Notes: generated from the letters alone by a model not told the origin. A DNA stretch of 45,212 nt from CAZSCF01 sp964605365 (GCA_964605365.1 CAZSCF010000004.1:1-45212); one strand, 5' to 3'. Shown: positions 31,994 through 41,602, counted from the stretch's first letter. Numbers and translations are program-made.

Positions 31994-33148
31994 TCAATGA
32001 GAAAGCGGATCGCTTAATTTGCCGTATATATGAAAAATTTTAATTGACGATTCGCGCCAAGAAAATTTTTTGATTTGTTCGGCTTCCTTTGTTAAAAGAT
32101 TTCTTCTTAAATTGTCATCAAGGCAAATTTCTTTCAATTTATTTCCAAGATCATAATTATCATTAACATCAAAAAATAAGATGCTTTTTCCAGCTATTTC
32201 CTCATGAGGTGTAATTTGTGAAGCCAGAACCGGGATTCCTGCAGCCATAGCTTCCAAAATCGGAATTCCGAATCCCTCATAAAGCGATGGAAAAACAAAA
32301 ACGTACGCAAGACTGAAAATTGCCTGCTTATCTTTATTGGAAACATAACCTAAAAAATCAATGTCCTTTTCCAAACCCATTTTTTCAACCGTTTCGCCTA
32401 TCCTTTTGTCAAAATTATGAGCCTTTTGATTTCCGCAAAGAACAAGCTTCATTCCGGCAACACTGCTTTTAATACGAGCAAAAGCCTCAATAAGACGCGG
32501 GATATTTTTTCTAGGCTGCATGGTGCCCAAATATAAAATAAATTTTTCCGGTAAATTATACTTTTTTTTAACTTTTTCTTTTTCTTCTTCGGATAATTCC
32601 TTTAAGAAATCTTCTGAGACTGCATTGTGTATCCAGATAATTTTTTCCCGATCAATTTTATAATATCTTATTATTTCATCAGCCGTAAACTTGGAAACCG
32701 CTATAATCTTATCCGCTCTTTTGAGACTTATCGGAATCAAAAATTTCAAAAACAACAAATCAAAAAGATTAATGAATTGCGGATAAAAGTTGAAAGATAT
32801 GTCATGAATAGTAGTTATGATTTTTATGCTTCTTGAAACAAACCAGGGCGTAATATATTGCGTTTGGTAAATATCAATTGGATTTTTTCGCAAATATTTT
32901 GGCAAAGTCCAGATGTTCCAAACAAACTTGTTAGGAGATTTCAGTGGAATTATTTGAAAATTGCTTCCATTTTTGATTCCTAAGTCTTTTTTTATCTCAG
33001 TAATATTTTTTTCATCTAATATGTCTGTAAATAAAAAATACTCGTTTTTATTATCAATTGACATTAAATTTTTAACCAAATTAAAAAACACGACCTCGTC
33101 ACCCGTTCTTTTTTTTCCAATATTTCGAATATCAATACCTACTTTCAT
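31994..33148 (-). CDS. GT4 glycosyltransferase
   Basis: 384 residues of a GT-B fold. The N-terminal MKVGIDIRNI, the central LPEKFILYLGTMQPRKNIPRLIEAFA (donor-binding K) and the EGFGIPILEAMAAGIPVLAS motif (the EX7E region) are characteristic. It is similar in design to the gene at 34727-35896, and the two may be paralogues acting in sequence. Its start overlaps the O-antigen ligase gene by 17 bp. Confidence 0.9.
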   Translation of the reverse strand: MKVGIDIRNIGKKRTGDEVVFFNLVKNLMSIDNKNEYFLFTDILDEKNITEIKKDLGIKNGSNFQIIPLKSPNKFVWNIWTLPKYLRKNPIDIYQTQYITPWFVSRSIKIITTIHDISFNFYPQFINLFDLLFLKFLIPISLKRADKIIAVSKFTADEIIRYYKIDREKIIWIHNAVSEDFLKELSEEEKEKVKKKYNLPEKFILYLGTMQPRKNIPRLIEAFARIKSSVAGMKLVLCGNQKAHNFDKRIGETVEKMGLEKDIDFLGYVSNKDKQAIFSLAYVFVFPSLYEGFGIPILEAMAAGIPVLASQITPHEEIAGKSILFFDVNDNYDLGNKLKEICLDDNLRRNLLTKEAEQIKKFSWRESSIKIFHIYGKLSDPLSH

Positions 33149-34718
33149 CTTTTTTACAGTCTATTAGTGATACCGCGATATAAACCCAAAAAAATCCCAA
33201 CATTATGCCCGCATTAAAAAAATTTGTAATAGTAAGTCCAAACCAGGAAATAACTACAAACAGAAAAAAAGCCTTAATTAAAGCATTATCCGTTTCAAAA
33301 AAATCCCGGATCGACTTGAAGAGAATATATATCCAAACAGATAAAAAAGCAACCAATCCTAAGATTCCCGAGCCCAACCAAATTTCCAAAAAAATATTGC
33401 TTGAATTGAGTCCGACACCCCTCTCATCTCTGCCTAAAATATTGTTGATATTTCCCCATCCGATTCCCATAATTGGATGTTTTTTTATTTGTTCCCACGA
33501 TTTTTGATATATCTCGCTCCTAATACTTACATTTGGATCGCTGCGATAAATTTCCTTTACAAGTCTGTTTTTTTCTTTTTCACTTTCAATTTCTTCCAAA
33601 TTAATATGTTGGCAACCATATGCTTCCAGTTCTGAAACATCTTTGATTTTTTCCGGCAGGTTAATATTTTTTTGACATGCTATTGTAATTTTTTGTAATC
33701 CCGAGGTCGTGCTTTGTGCACGATTAAACAACTGAAAGTCAGTCAGATGAAAGACCCCTATAGCTAATAAGCTTGTTGCAACAGCAAAAAAAATAAAAGT
33801 CACCTGTCGCCAAAATATTTTCCACCCACATAAAAGATTGGCCAACAAAAAAAATATTGTGGCCGCCCCCACCCCCAACCAAGCGCTGCGTGAAACAGTA
33901 ATTATAATCAGAACAAAAATAGTAATAAGAAACAAAAAACAAAGGGTAAAAAATAAATCCGGGACCTTAATTTTAAAGTTTGATTTTTTTTCAATTATTA
34001 CCTCTTGATCATTTTGCTTTTTATATAACATCGCGTAGACAATACAAATAATCAAAACCAGGAAAAGCCCCAGCCAATCTGCTTCAGTAAATGTTCCATT
34101 CGGACGTCCGGGCATCACTTCGAACGAATCGGATCCATGAATAAACCGGATATTCTGCCAAATACCGTATGCAGCCACAATAAATGCCGAACCTAAAACA
34201 AACGGCAAGATCCTGGAGGCATCTTCCGTATCTTGAATAAAAATACGCGTCAAGAAATATAAAAAAATAAATGAAATTATGATTATTGAAAGTTTCAAGC
34301 TAACCAATTTATCAGAAGCTCCCATAATACTTAAAAAACCCGATAAACCCACCAAAACAATTGCTGCGTCAAACCATTTTAATTTAAACAATGAAAAATT
34401 TAATCTTTTAACAAAAAACCTGATTGCAATCGCCAATAAAATCAACAAACCCAGCAATTGATACGGTCTTAACATCAAACCTGTTTCACGAGAAATCAAG
34501 GTTATATTTTCCAGAGCCACCATTCCAGTAAAAAATAAAAATGCCCAGCCCGGACGATAAAGAGCAAAAGCAAAAATAAGAATGAAAAAAAAGATAAAAT
34601 CACCCGAACTTTCCAAGGGCAACATTCCAATGTTAAAAAACAAAATCAAAAAAAAGATCAGCAGAACGTTAATCGTTAACAAATTATTTTTTATACTGAA
34701 TTTAAAAAAATTACCCAT
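33132..34718 (-). CDS. O-antigen ligase / polymerase family membrane protein (Wzy_C)
   Basis: 528 residues with about 11-12 helices and one large outer loop of about 90 residues. The loop ends with SWEQIKKHPIMGIGWGN and ERGVGLNSSNIFLEIWLGSGILGL, the H-P-x-x-G-x-G and N-x-x-L/F pattern of Wzy_C domains. It polymerises a repeat unit or ligates it to an acceptor. Which role applies cannot be told from the sequence. Neighbouring GT4 enzymes would supply the substrate. Confidence 0.87.
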   Translation of the reverse strand: MGNFFKFSIKNNLLTINVLLIFFLILFFNIGMLPLESSGDFIFFFILIFAFALYRPGWAFLFFTGMVALENITLISRETGLMLRPYQLLGLLILLAIAIRFFVKRLNFSLFKLKWFDAAIVLVGLSGFLSIMGASDKLVSLKLSIIIISFIFLYFLTRIFIQDTEDASRILPFVLGSAFIVAAYGIWQNIRFIHGSDSFEVMPGRPNGTFTEADWLGLFLVLIICIVYAMLYKKQNDQEVIIEKKSNFKIKVPDLFFTLCFLFLITIFVLIIITVSRSAWLGVGAATIFFLLANLLCGWKIFWRQVTFIFFAVATSLLAIGVFHLTDFQLFNRAQSTTSGLQKITIACQKNINLPEKIKDVSELEAYGCQHINLEEIESEKEKNRLVKEIYRSDPNVSIRSEIYQKSWEQIKKHPIMGIGWGNINNILGRDERGVGLNSSNIFLEIWLGSGILGLVAFLSVWIYILFKSIRDFFETDNALIKAFFLFVVISWFGLTITNFFNAGIMLGFFWVYIAVSLIDCKKDESRY

Positions 34719-34726
34719 AAAATAAC

Positions 34727-35896
34727 CTACTTTTTATCTGAAACTGTATCATAAATTATACCAAATAATTTATTTGAAAAATTTTTCCAATTAAACATCT
34801 TGGCCCTATCCTTTCCTCTTTGCTTTAATTCTGTTCTGATATTTTTGTTTGACAAAACATTTTTTAATACCATTGCCATATCTTGGACATTTTCCGGATC
34901 AAAATAAAGAACCGCATCCCGCCCGATTTCAGGCAAAGATGCTTTTTTTGACACAATCGCGGGAGTTCCGACATTCATCGCCTCAAGCATAGGTAGCCCA
35001 AAGCCTTCATAGAGAGACGGAAAAACAAATATGCTGGCATTTTTATATAAAAAGGGCAAGCTATTTTGTGGAACAAAATCCAACAGCTTAACTTCCTTGG
35101 TTAAGTTTAACTTTTTGACTAACTTTTTTGCATCAAGTACCAGCGGCGCAAGATCTGGCATTAATTTTCCGGAAATTACCAGCGGCGGAAAATCTTGAAT
35201 AAGATGACTTCGCTTATTGCTTTCAAGAAGCATCTTGTAGGCCATGATTAACCTCTCGATATTTTTTCTAATTTCCAGTCCGCCTCCGGAATAAATATAG
35301 CCAGGTTTTAATTTGTATTTTTTTAATACGGACAAGCCGCGACTCACTGTTGCATTTTTTTTATAAATCTCATCGACATCAACATGATTCACTGTTATTT
35401 TTTTGGGATCGATTTTTAAATGCTGAATTAAGTCCTTTTCCGTTCGAGAAGAAATAGCTATTATTTTTTCCGCTTGTCGGATGGCCTCCTTCGTAAGATT
35501 CCAATATTTTCTTTTTCTGGAATTATCGAGATATTCTGGAAAAAGTTCCGGAATTATATCATGCACAAGAATTATATGCTTTACTCTTTTGCCCAATTTG
35601 GTCGGACACTGATACAAGCTTAAAAAAACATCACATTTGTCCTCTTTAATTTTTTTGGGCAGCAAAACTTTCTCCCACCAGACTTTTCTGATCAAATCAT
35701 CCCTTTTCCAAAGAGGTAAAAATATGCGTTTTTTAAAATTTTTTGGCAACTTGATATTTTTTGGCAAATCTTCTTCCAAATACAAAACAAACTTCTCTTT
35801 CTTGCGTTTTGAAAGCTCCTTGAGAAAATTTATTGTTACTTGTCCTATGCCGGTGTTTGGCTTTCTGGCAAAGGATGCGTTTATTCCAATTTTCAT
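34727..35896 (-). CDS. GT4 glycosyltransferase, mannosyltransferase-like
   Basis: About 389 residues from ATG 35896. An upstream in-frame ATG at 35959 adds 21 residues with no homologous look and would lie upstream of the promoter, so 35896 is chosen. The -10 TATAAT ends exactly six bases before it. Motifs: MKIGINASFARKPNTGIGQV, KPGYIYSGGGLEIRKNIERL and EGFGLPMLEAMNVGTPAIVS. It is first in the minus-strand half of the glycan locus and diverges from the UDP-sugar dehydrogenase. Confidence 0.9.
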   Translation of the reverse strand: MKIGINASFARKPNTGIGQVTINFLKELSKRKKEKFVLYLEEDLPKNIKLPKNFKKRIFLPLWKRDDLIRKVWWEKVLLPKKIKEDKCDVFLSLYQCPTKLGKRVKHIILVHDIIPELFPEYLDNSRKRKYWNLTKEAIRQAEKIIAISSRTEKDLIQHLKIDPKKITVNHVDVDEIYKKNATVSRGLSVLKKYKLKPGYIYSGGGLEIRKNIERLIMAYKMLLESNKRSHLIQDFPPLVISGKLMPDLAPLVLDAKKLVKKLNLTKEVKLLDFVPQNSLPFLYKNASIFVFPSLYEGFGLPMLEAMNVGTPAIVSKKASLPEIGRDAVLYFDPENVQDMAMVLKNVLSNKNIRTELKQRGKDRAKMFNWKNFSNKLFGIIYDTVSDKK

Positions 35897-35902
35897 AATT
35901 GA

Positions 35903-35952
35903 ATTATAACCTAAAATTTGTAAGTTGACTAACATTAACAATGCTTTATAAT
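35903..35952. promoter_or_regulatory. Divergent promoter pair with overlapping -35 elements
   Basis: Plus strand: TTGACT (35925-35930), 16 bases, TATAAT (35947-35952), driving the dehydrogenase at 36002. Minus strand: TAGTCA (35931-35926), 17 bases, TATAAT (35908-35903), then six bases to ATG 35896. The two -35 hexamers share five positions, so the two halves of the glycan locus may compete for polymerase. Confidence 0.6.
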
Positions 35953-36001
35953 TGAACAAGTAAATCAGTTAATAATAAATTGTTTATCAAGCAAAAAATT
36001 T

Positions 36002-37282
36002 ATGCAGCAAAAAAAACAATCCGTTTGCATTATTGGGTTGGGCTATGTAGGCCTTCCTTTGGCAGTTCAGTCCGCTCTTCGAGGTTATGAAGTGTATGGA
36101 CTAGATAATGATATGGAAAAAATCAAAAAAATTAATTCTGGAAAAAGTCCTATTCAGGAAGAATTTTTAAACATCAACCTTCCTAAAGTGAAATTACACG
36201 CTACCTCCGATCCAAAAATAATAAAGAAATGCGATATTGCAATTATCTGCGTTCCGACTCCAGTAGACGAACAAAAAATTCCGGATCTATCTCCGGTCAA
36301 AAATGCCGTCGCGTCCATAATCAAGAACTTTAAAAAAGGACAACTTGTTATCATTGAATCCACCATTAATCCGGGAGTCTGCGAGGAAGAAATCGAACCA
36401 ATGTTCAAAGTTGCAGGTTATAGCGTCAACAAAGATTACTATATGGCGCATTGTCCGGAGAGAATTAATCCGGGAGATCCGAAATGGAATGTCACAAATA
36501 TTGCCAGAGTTGTCGGATCTTTTGATAAAAAAGGCCTCGAAATGGCTGCCGAATTTTATGAAAATATTGTAGATGCCCAAATTATGCGAATGAATTCCAT
36601 TCGTGAAGCTGAAGCTGTAAAAATAGTAGAAAACTCTTTTCGTGACATAAATATCGCTTTTGTTAATGAGCTGGCCAAATCTTTCGACAAATTAGGTATT
36701 GATGTTGTAGAGACCATTAAAGGTGCAGCTACAAAACCCTTTTCTTTTATGGCACACTGGCCAAGTTGCGGTGTTGGAGGACATTGTATTCCGGTTGATC
36801 CATATTACCTTATAGAAAGAGCCAAGCTTTCCGGTTTTGATCATGAATTTATGAAAATTGCCAGAAAAATCAATCTTTCTATGCCAAACTATACCATTGA
36901 GCTTTTGCAAGACGCCTTAAACGAAGTAAAGATGCCTCTTAACGGAACAGTTATCGGAGTTCTGGGACTTTCTTATAAAGCCAATGTTTCAGATTTACGC
37001 GAATCTCCAGTTAAGGAAATAGTCAAACTTTTAAAAGAAAATAAAGCCAATGTTGTTGTTTTCGATCCATATGTTTTGGAAAAATCAACCGTAAAAAATA
37101 TAAATGAGCTTTTCAAAAAAGCAGATGCTATTCTTTTGGCCACTGACCACAATGAATTCAAAAAAATTAGTGCCGATGATCTCAAAAAAAATAAAATCAA
37201 GGTGGTTATTGATGGTAAAAATTGTTTAGACAAGGAAGCAATAAAAAAAGCTCGAATTATCTACAAGGGAATCGGCAGATAA
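36002..37282 (+). CDS. UDP-N-acetylhexosamine / nucleotide-sugar 6-dehydrogenase
   Basis: 426 residues of the UDP-glucose/GDP-mannose dehydrogenase family. The NAD loop is IIGLGYVGLPLAV; the catalytic cysteine is in CGVGGHCIPVDPYYL; the closing motifs are GLSYKANVSDLRESPV and DGKNCLD. The sequence CPERINPGDPKWN and the CIPVDPYYL form resemble the WbpA/WecC group (UDP-GlcNAc or UDP-ManNAc to uronate) more than Ugd. It gives an acidic sugar donor for the locus. It has a divergent promoter at 35925-35952 and a weak hairpin after it. Confidence 0.9.
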   Translation: MQQKKQSVCIIGLGYVGLPLAVQSALRGYEVYGLDNDMEKIKKINSGKSPIQEEFLNINLPKVKLHATSDPKIIKKCDIAIICVPTPVDEQKIPDLSPVKNAVASIIKNFKKGQLVIIESTINPGVCEEEIEPMFKVAGYSVNKDYYMAHCPERINPGDPKWNVTNIARVVGSFDKKGLEMAAEFYENIVDAQIMRMNSIREAEAVKIVENSFRDINIAFVNELAKSFDKLGIDVVETIKGAATKPFSFMAHWPSCGVGGHCIPVDPYYLIERAKLSGFDHEFMKIARKINLSMPNYTIELLQDALNEVKMPLNGTVIGVLGLSYKANVSDLRESPVKEIVKLLKENKANVVVFDPYVLEKSTVKNINELFKKADAILLATDHNEFKKISADDLKKNKIKVVIDGKNCLDKEAIKKARIIYKGIGR

Positions 37283-37317
37283 CTTATAAATTTGACAAGT
37301 TTCATTCCGGAAAAATC

Positions 37318-37343
37318 GGCTCGCTTTAAAAGCGAGCCTTTGC
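37318..37343 (+). terminator. GC-rich hairpin after the dehydrogenase
   Basis: GGCTCGCTTT and AAAGCGAGCC pair around one unpaired A; sterically about eight pairs with a five-base loop. Only three to four T follow, so it may pause or protect the 3' end rather than terminate fully. Confidence 0.55.
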
Positions 37344-37383
37344 TTATTGAGTTAAAATATGTATAATGACAATACGGTATAAT
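37340..37383 (+). promoter_or_regulatory. Promoter region for the plus-strand glycan genes
   Basis: TTGCTT (37340-37345), 16 bases, TATAAT (37362-37367). A second TATAAT follows at 37378-37383, 16 bases before ATG 37400. The tandem -10 boxes could give two starts. Confidence 0.5.
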
Positions 37384-37399
37384 TATTTAACAATTTGGT

Positions 37400-37633
37400 A
37401 TGTTTGGAATTTTGAAAACGATTATTTGGATTGTTGGAACTATAATTGTAGCCAGCTTTATTTTAAATTATTTCGGTTATGAAATAAATAAAAATTATTT
37501 TAATGAGAGCATAACCAAATGTCAGAAAGAAATCAAAAAATGCGGTCAAGACGCCGTTCAGCAGGGCGTAAATAATCTCAAGTGTGATTTTACCTGCATT
37601 GATCCCAAATTAATAATTAACAAGAAACAATGA
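37400..37633 (+). CDS. Small membrane-anchored protein with four cysteines
   Basis: 77 residues. One N-terminal hydrophobic helix (about 5-24) and a short polar domain with cysteines in KCQKEIKKCGQ and KCDFTCID, a CX6C...CX3C arrangement that could form two disulfides outside the cell. Family not recognised. It overlaps the next gene (ATGA) and sits first in a five-gene plus-strand series of glycan enzymes, so a role next to them is possible but not shown. Confidence 0.6.
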   Translation: MFGILKTIIWIVGTIIVASFILNYFGYEINKNYFNESITKCQKEIKKCGQDAVQQGVNNLKCDFTCIDPKLIINKKQ

Positions 37634-38592
37634 AACTAATTGTCAATATACCTGCTTATAATGAGGAAGAGAAAATAGCTGAGACCATCAAAAAAATCCC
37701 ACGTAATTTTGAAAAGATCGATGAAGTTCTTATTCAAGTTGTTGATGATGGTTCTGAAGACAAGACGGTAGAAAGAGCACAAGAAGCCGGCGCAGACTTG
37801 ATTGTCTCTTATAGACCCAACAGACGTTTAGCTTATTCTTTCAAAAAGGCTATTGAAAATTCATTGGAAAATGGAGCCGATATTATGGTTAATATTGACG
37901 CTGACGGACAGTTTGATCCAAATGAAATTCCCAAACTTCTCTCGCCTATTTTAAAAGGTAAGGCAGATATGGTCATCGGTAACAGATTTGGCGAAACTAA
38001 AGCCACCAACATTCCATGGATCAGAAAAACACTCAACAAATTTGCTGCCAGTATAATTGGATTTTTCCTGGGACACAAAACCAACGACTTAACTTGTGGA
38101 TTCAGAGCGCATAATCGCGAAACTATGCTTCGGCTAAATTTAACCAACACTCATTTTACCTACACCCAGGAAACCATAATCGATGCCATAGGAAAAAATC
38201 TAAAATTAGTTTGGGTGCCGATTGCAGTCACCTATTTTGACAATAGACAAGGAAAAATAACCCGCTCCATTTGGAAATTTGTCGGAAATTCGACCAAAAT
38301 AATTCTTAAAGCCATCCGTGATGTTCGTCCGCTTAAATTTTTCGGTTGGCCAGGACTGTTTTTTATAGCGCTGGGCTTTATTGGGTTGACATTTTTTGCT
38401 TTTCATTATTTTCAAGATTTCAAAATAACTCCTTACAGAAATTACATAATTTTCTCTTCAATTTCTATTTTTTTGGGAATTCAGTTAACAATCTTTGCCC
38501 TCATTGCCGATATGATTAAATCCAATCGACAATTGGAAGAAGAGATTATGTACCAGATGAAAAAGGACAGATACAAAAATAGATCGGTATGA
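37630..38592 (+). CDS. GT2 glycosyltransferase with C-terminal membrane helices (DPM1/GtrB-like)
   Basis: 320 residues. The GT-A domain has LIVNIPAYNEEEKIAETI, VVDDGSEDKT and NIDADGQFDP (DxD). The last 90 residues carry two membrane helices, as in GtrB-type polyprenyl-phosphate glucosyl or mannosyl synthases. It makes a lipid-linked sugar for use outside the membrane by GT-C enzymes, such as the one at 39699. It overlaps the small upstream gene and the GT4 gene after it, each by four bases. Confidence 0.88.
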   Translation: MKLIVNIPAYNEEEKIAETIKKIPRNFEKIDEVLIQVVDDGSEDKTVERAQEAGADLIVSYRPNRRLAYSFKKAIENSLENGADIMVNIDADGQFDPNEIPKLLSPILKGKADMVIGNRFGETKATNIPWIRKTLNKFAASIIGFFLGHKTNDLTCGFRAHNRETMLRLNLTNTHFTYTQETIIDAIGKNLKLVWVPIAVTYFDNRQGKITRSIWKFVGNSTKIILKAIRDVRPLKFFGWPGLFFIALGFIGLTFFAFHYFQDFKITPYRNYIIFSSISIFLGIQLTIFALIADMIKSNRQLEEEIMYQMKKDRYKNRSV

Positions 38593-39692
38593 AAATTCTA
38601 TTTATTTCCCGCGCCTATCCTCCAATAATTGGCGGAATTGAAAATCAAAATTTTGAACTGGGCAAATGGCTGGGAAAAATTACTGAAATTGAAATAATCG
38701 CCAACAAAAAAGGCAAGAAATTTCTGCCCCTATTTTTGCCTTATGCCATCATCAAGGCATTGTTTATCGTACGAAAATATGATGCAGTACTTTTGGGTGA
38801 CGCAGTGCTCTCTCTGGTTGGTTTCAAATTAAAATTTTTTTTCCCAAAAAAGCCAGTAGTTTGTATTGCGCACGGACTTGATTTGACTTTTAAAAGTTTC
38901 CTTTACCAAAAACTCTGGATTAGTTGGTTTCTCAGAAAAATGGACAAAATCATTGCGGTCGGCAATGAAACAAAAAAAATTGCCATGCAAAAAGGCATCC
39001 CGGAAGAAAAAATTGTTTTTATTCCAAACGGCGTTGATACGGAAAAAATTTACAAAACACACTCCAGGGAAGAATTGGAAAAAATTATTAATTTGAATTT
39101 ATTAGATAAAAAGGTTATTTTGCGCGTTGGCAGATATGTGAAACACAAAGGAGTTGATTGGTTTATCCGTAACGTGATGCCAAAATTGCCGAAAAATTAT
39201 GTTTTTATCGCCGCTGGAGGAGCTCCGAAAAAGAAAACGGCTGGAGATAAAAATGATTATTCGCACTGCGTAAATTCCGCAAAAAATACCGATTTAAAAG
39301 ACAATATCCGCCTTTTAACCAATTTGCCCTGGAATGATCTGGAAATATTATTCAATACTGCCGATTTGATTATTTCTCCCAATATTAAAGTTCATGGATC
39401 CATAGAGGGTTTTGGTATCAATGCTCTTGAAGGCGCCGCTTGCAAAAAGGTAGTTCTGGCCTCCAAATTAGAAGGGCTCAAGGATGCCGTAATAGATGGA
39501 CAAAATGGTTTTCTTATTGAAAGTGAAAATGCTGAAGCTTGGGCAAAAAAGATCACTGAGATTCTTTCGGATGACAATTTTAGACAGGCTTTCGGTGTTC
39601 GGGCCAGACAATACGTGATTGAAAATTTCAGATGGAAAATAATCGCTGAGAAATATTTATTTGAAATTAAAAAAATTGTCAGCAAAAAATAA
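38589..39692 (+). CDS. GT4 glycosyltransferase
   Basis: 367 residues of a GT-B fold. It starts MKILFISRAYPPIIGGIENQNFELGKWL, the usual GT4 N-terminus with the GGIE motif. Later come VILRVGRYVKHKGVDWFI and EGFGINALEGAACKKVVLAS (EX7E). It overlaps the GT2 gene by four bases and is followed by the GT-C-like protein six bp later. Sugar specificity is not evident. Confidence 0.9.
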   Translation: MKILFISRAYPPIIGGIENQNFELGKWLGKITEIEIIANKKGKKFLPLFLPYAIIKALFIVRKYDAVLLGDAVLSLVGFKLKFFFPKKPVVCIAHGLDLTFKSFLYQKLWISWFLRKMDKIIAVGNETKKIAMQKGIPEEKIVFIPNGVDTEKIYKTHSREELEKIINLNLLDKKVILRVGRYVKHKGVDWFIRNVMPKLPKNYVFIAAGGAPKKKTAGDKNDYSHCVNSAKNTDLKDNIRLLTNLPWNDLEILFNTADLIISPNIKVHGSIEGFGINALEGAACKKVVLASKLEGLKDAVIDGQNGFLIESENAEAWAKKITEILSDDNFRQAFGVRARQYVIENFRWKIIAEKYLFEIKKIVSKK

Positions 39693-39698
39693 AAAAGT

Positions 39699-41597
39699 AT
39701 GCATTTATTTCAAACCAATTTGATATTTTTTTCACTTGTTGCCTTTGTCCTTTTTTTTCCGGGATGGTTTTTACTTTTGGCAATTTTCAAAAAAAGCCAG
39801 GTTATCGGATCGCTGGAAAGATTTGTTTTTTCTTTCGGTCTAAGCATTGTAAGTGTTGATTTTATATTTTTTATTTACTCGAAATTGCATCTATCCATTA
39901 CTCGCCTATCATCCGTAATCGGAATATCCATATTTATTATCACCTGTTATTTAATTTACAAGCTTCGTCAAAAATTTGGAAAAAATAAAACCAAACAATC
40001 AATTGACGAAGAAAAGGCTCTGTTTAATTTTTCTAAAAATCAACTTATTCTAATTTTACTTTTATTGTTTTTAACCGTTTTTATTAAAACTGCCTATCTT
40101 TCCGGAACCATTTTGCCCAGCGCTACCGATTTGGGACACCATATGTACTGGGCCAATTGGATGGCAGAAAATGGTCAGCTTCCAACTTATGAGGGCATGC
40201 CGGATTTCATTATCGGAGAACATATAGTTTTTGGATTATTTCATATAATCGGAAACTTGGATTTTTTTTCAGCTTTCCCGCCACTCATTCTTTTGCTTAT
40301 CAATGTCTTGAGCATTCTGAGCGTTTTTCTTCTGACTTTGCGAATTTTCAAGAAAAAAACCGTAGCTATATTATCGCTTCTTTTTTTGGGCATGCTTTAT
40401 GCGATTTCCTCCCCACAAGCCAAATTCGTTAGCGGAGGAGTCATTGGAAACATTATGGGAAATTTATTTTTGCCAATGGCTTTTTATTTTTATTCTCGTG
40501 CTTTTGAATTTTTAGAACAAGAAAAACAAGCCATCACAAATACAGCCAAGACATTCCTGGCTCTGGCTATTTTTTCAACTTTTGGACTTTTTTATACTCA
40601 TCACTTAACCGCTTTTATTTTTCTTTTTATATTTGCTTTTTTGGTTATTATTTTTTTAATTGTAAATTTGAAGGATATCGAAAAAATATTGCCAAAAATT
40701 TATCAAACCATTGTGTCTCCCTGGGTACTGGGAATTTTATTCTTAGGATTAATATTTTTCTTTTTTGTTTTTACTCCAACCTATATGCAAACCAGCGCTG
40801 TTGAGACCGCTGTTGGAACTCCATCAAAGAATACTCGAACCGGATTAAGCTTCACCTCCCTGGAAAATTCGCTTGGTAGTGCCCGGGTAATTCTTGGATT
40901 CCTTGGAATTTCAATTTTGGCATTTTTTTACAAACGCAAAAATCTGGGCTACGGCATCATTGCCTCTTGGGCGATTATGCTTTTTGTTATGTCTTCTCAG
41001 CCAGGATGGCTTTTCGTTAATCTCCCCAGCGATCGCATTGGAAATTATTTAAGTTATCCGTTATCCATTCTTAGCGCCTATGCTTTCTTTGTAGTTTTTA
41101 AAAAATTTGACTCCTCTTTCTCGAACAATCTTTTTAAAGCTTCCTTTGTCTTGATCGTCGGCTTCATATTTATCGGCGGAATGTCTGATTCGGCTGGCTT
41201 TTTCAAACAAAAAATTGAATCAAAAAAACTATTGGAAACCTTCAGTGCTTCCGCCTATTTAACATCCACGACTATTTCGGAAGATGTTATCCTCAAGGAT
41301 CATGTTTATCTTTCCGGGGATTCCTGGATAAAAATATTTTTTATGCGCGGATATAAATACCCCCTTTCTCGAGGATATTTCAAGCGCTATGAAGACACCA
41401 CAAAACCCAGGGAAATGTGCACATTGTACATGATATCTGATCCTGACAGCGAAAACGCGAAAAAATGCTTTGCAGACACAGGAGTAAATTTCATCATGCT
41501 TAATCCTTTATTTGACAGTCCTCAATTTAAAAAACTCAAGAACTTCAATCAAGTTTATGCCAATGAAGACATTGCTATATATTATAAAAAACCTTAA
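39699..41597 (+). CDS. Large membrane protein, probable GT-C-type glycosyltransferase
   Basis: 632 residues with about 13 helices and a C-terminal soluble tail of about 100 residues. The first large outer loop has ATDLGHHMYWANWMAENGQLP, with an acidic residue where GT-C enzymes place the catalytic Asp, and later IIGEHIVFGLFHIIG. The tail ends in a short alpha/beta piece with two cysteines (REMCTLY, AKKCFAD). It would use the lipid-linked sugar from 37630-38592. The DLGxH motif is shared with the protein at 5967-7544. The GT-C label is inference from topology and this motif. Confidence 0.6.
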   Translation: MHLFQTNLIFFSLVAFVLFFPGWFLLLAIFKKSQVIGSLERFVFSFGLSIVSVDFIFFIYSKLHLSITRLSSVIGISIFIITCYLIYKLRQKFGKNKTKQSIDEEKALFNFSKNQLILILLLLFLTVFIKTAYLSGTILPSATDLGHHMYWANWMAENGQLPTYEGMPDFIIGEHIVFGLFHIIGNLDFFSAFPPLILLLINVLSILSVFLLTLRIFKKKTVAILSLLFLGMLYAISSPQAKFVSGGVIGNIMGNLFLPMAFYFYSRAFEFLEQEKQAITNTAKTFLALAIFSTFGLFYTHHLTAFIFLFIFAFLVIIFLIVNLKDIEKILPKIYQTIVSPWVLGILFLGLIFFFFVFTPTYMQTSAVETAVGTPSKNTRTGLSFTSLENSLGSARVILGFLGISILAFFYKRKNLGYGIIASWAIMLFVMSSQPGWLFVNLPSDRIGNYLSYPLSILSAYAFFVVFKKFDSSFSNNLFKASFVLIVGFIFIGGMSDSAGFFKQKIESKKLLETFSASAYLTSTTISEDVILKDHVYLSGDSWIKIFFMRGYKYPLSRGYFKRYEDTTKPREMCTLYMISDPDSENAKKCFADTGVNFIMLNPLFDSPQFKKLKNFNQVYANEDIAIYYKKP

Positions 41598-41602
41598 TTT
41601 TT

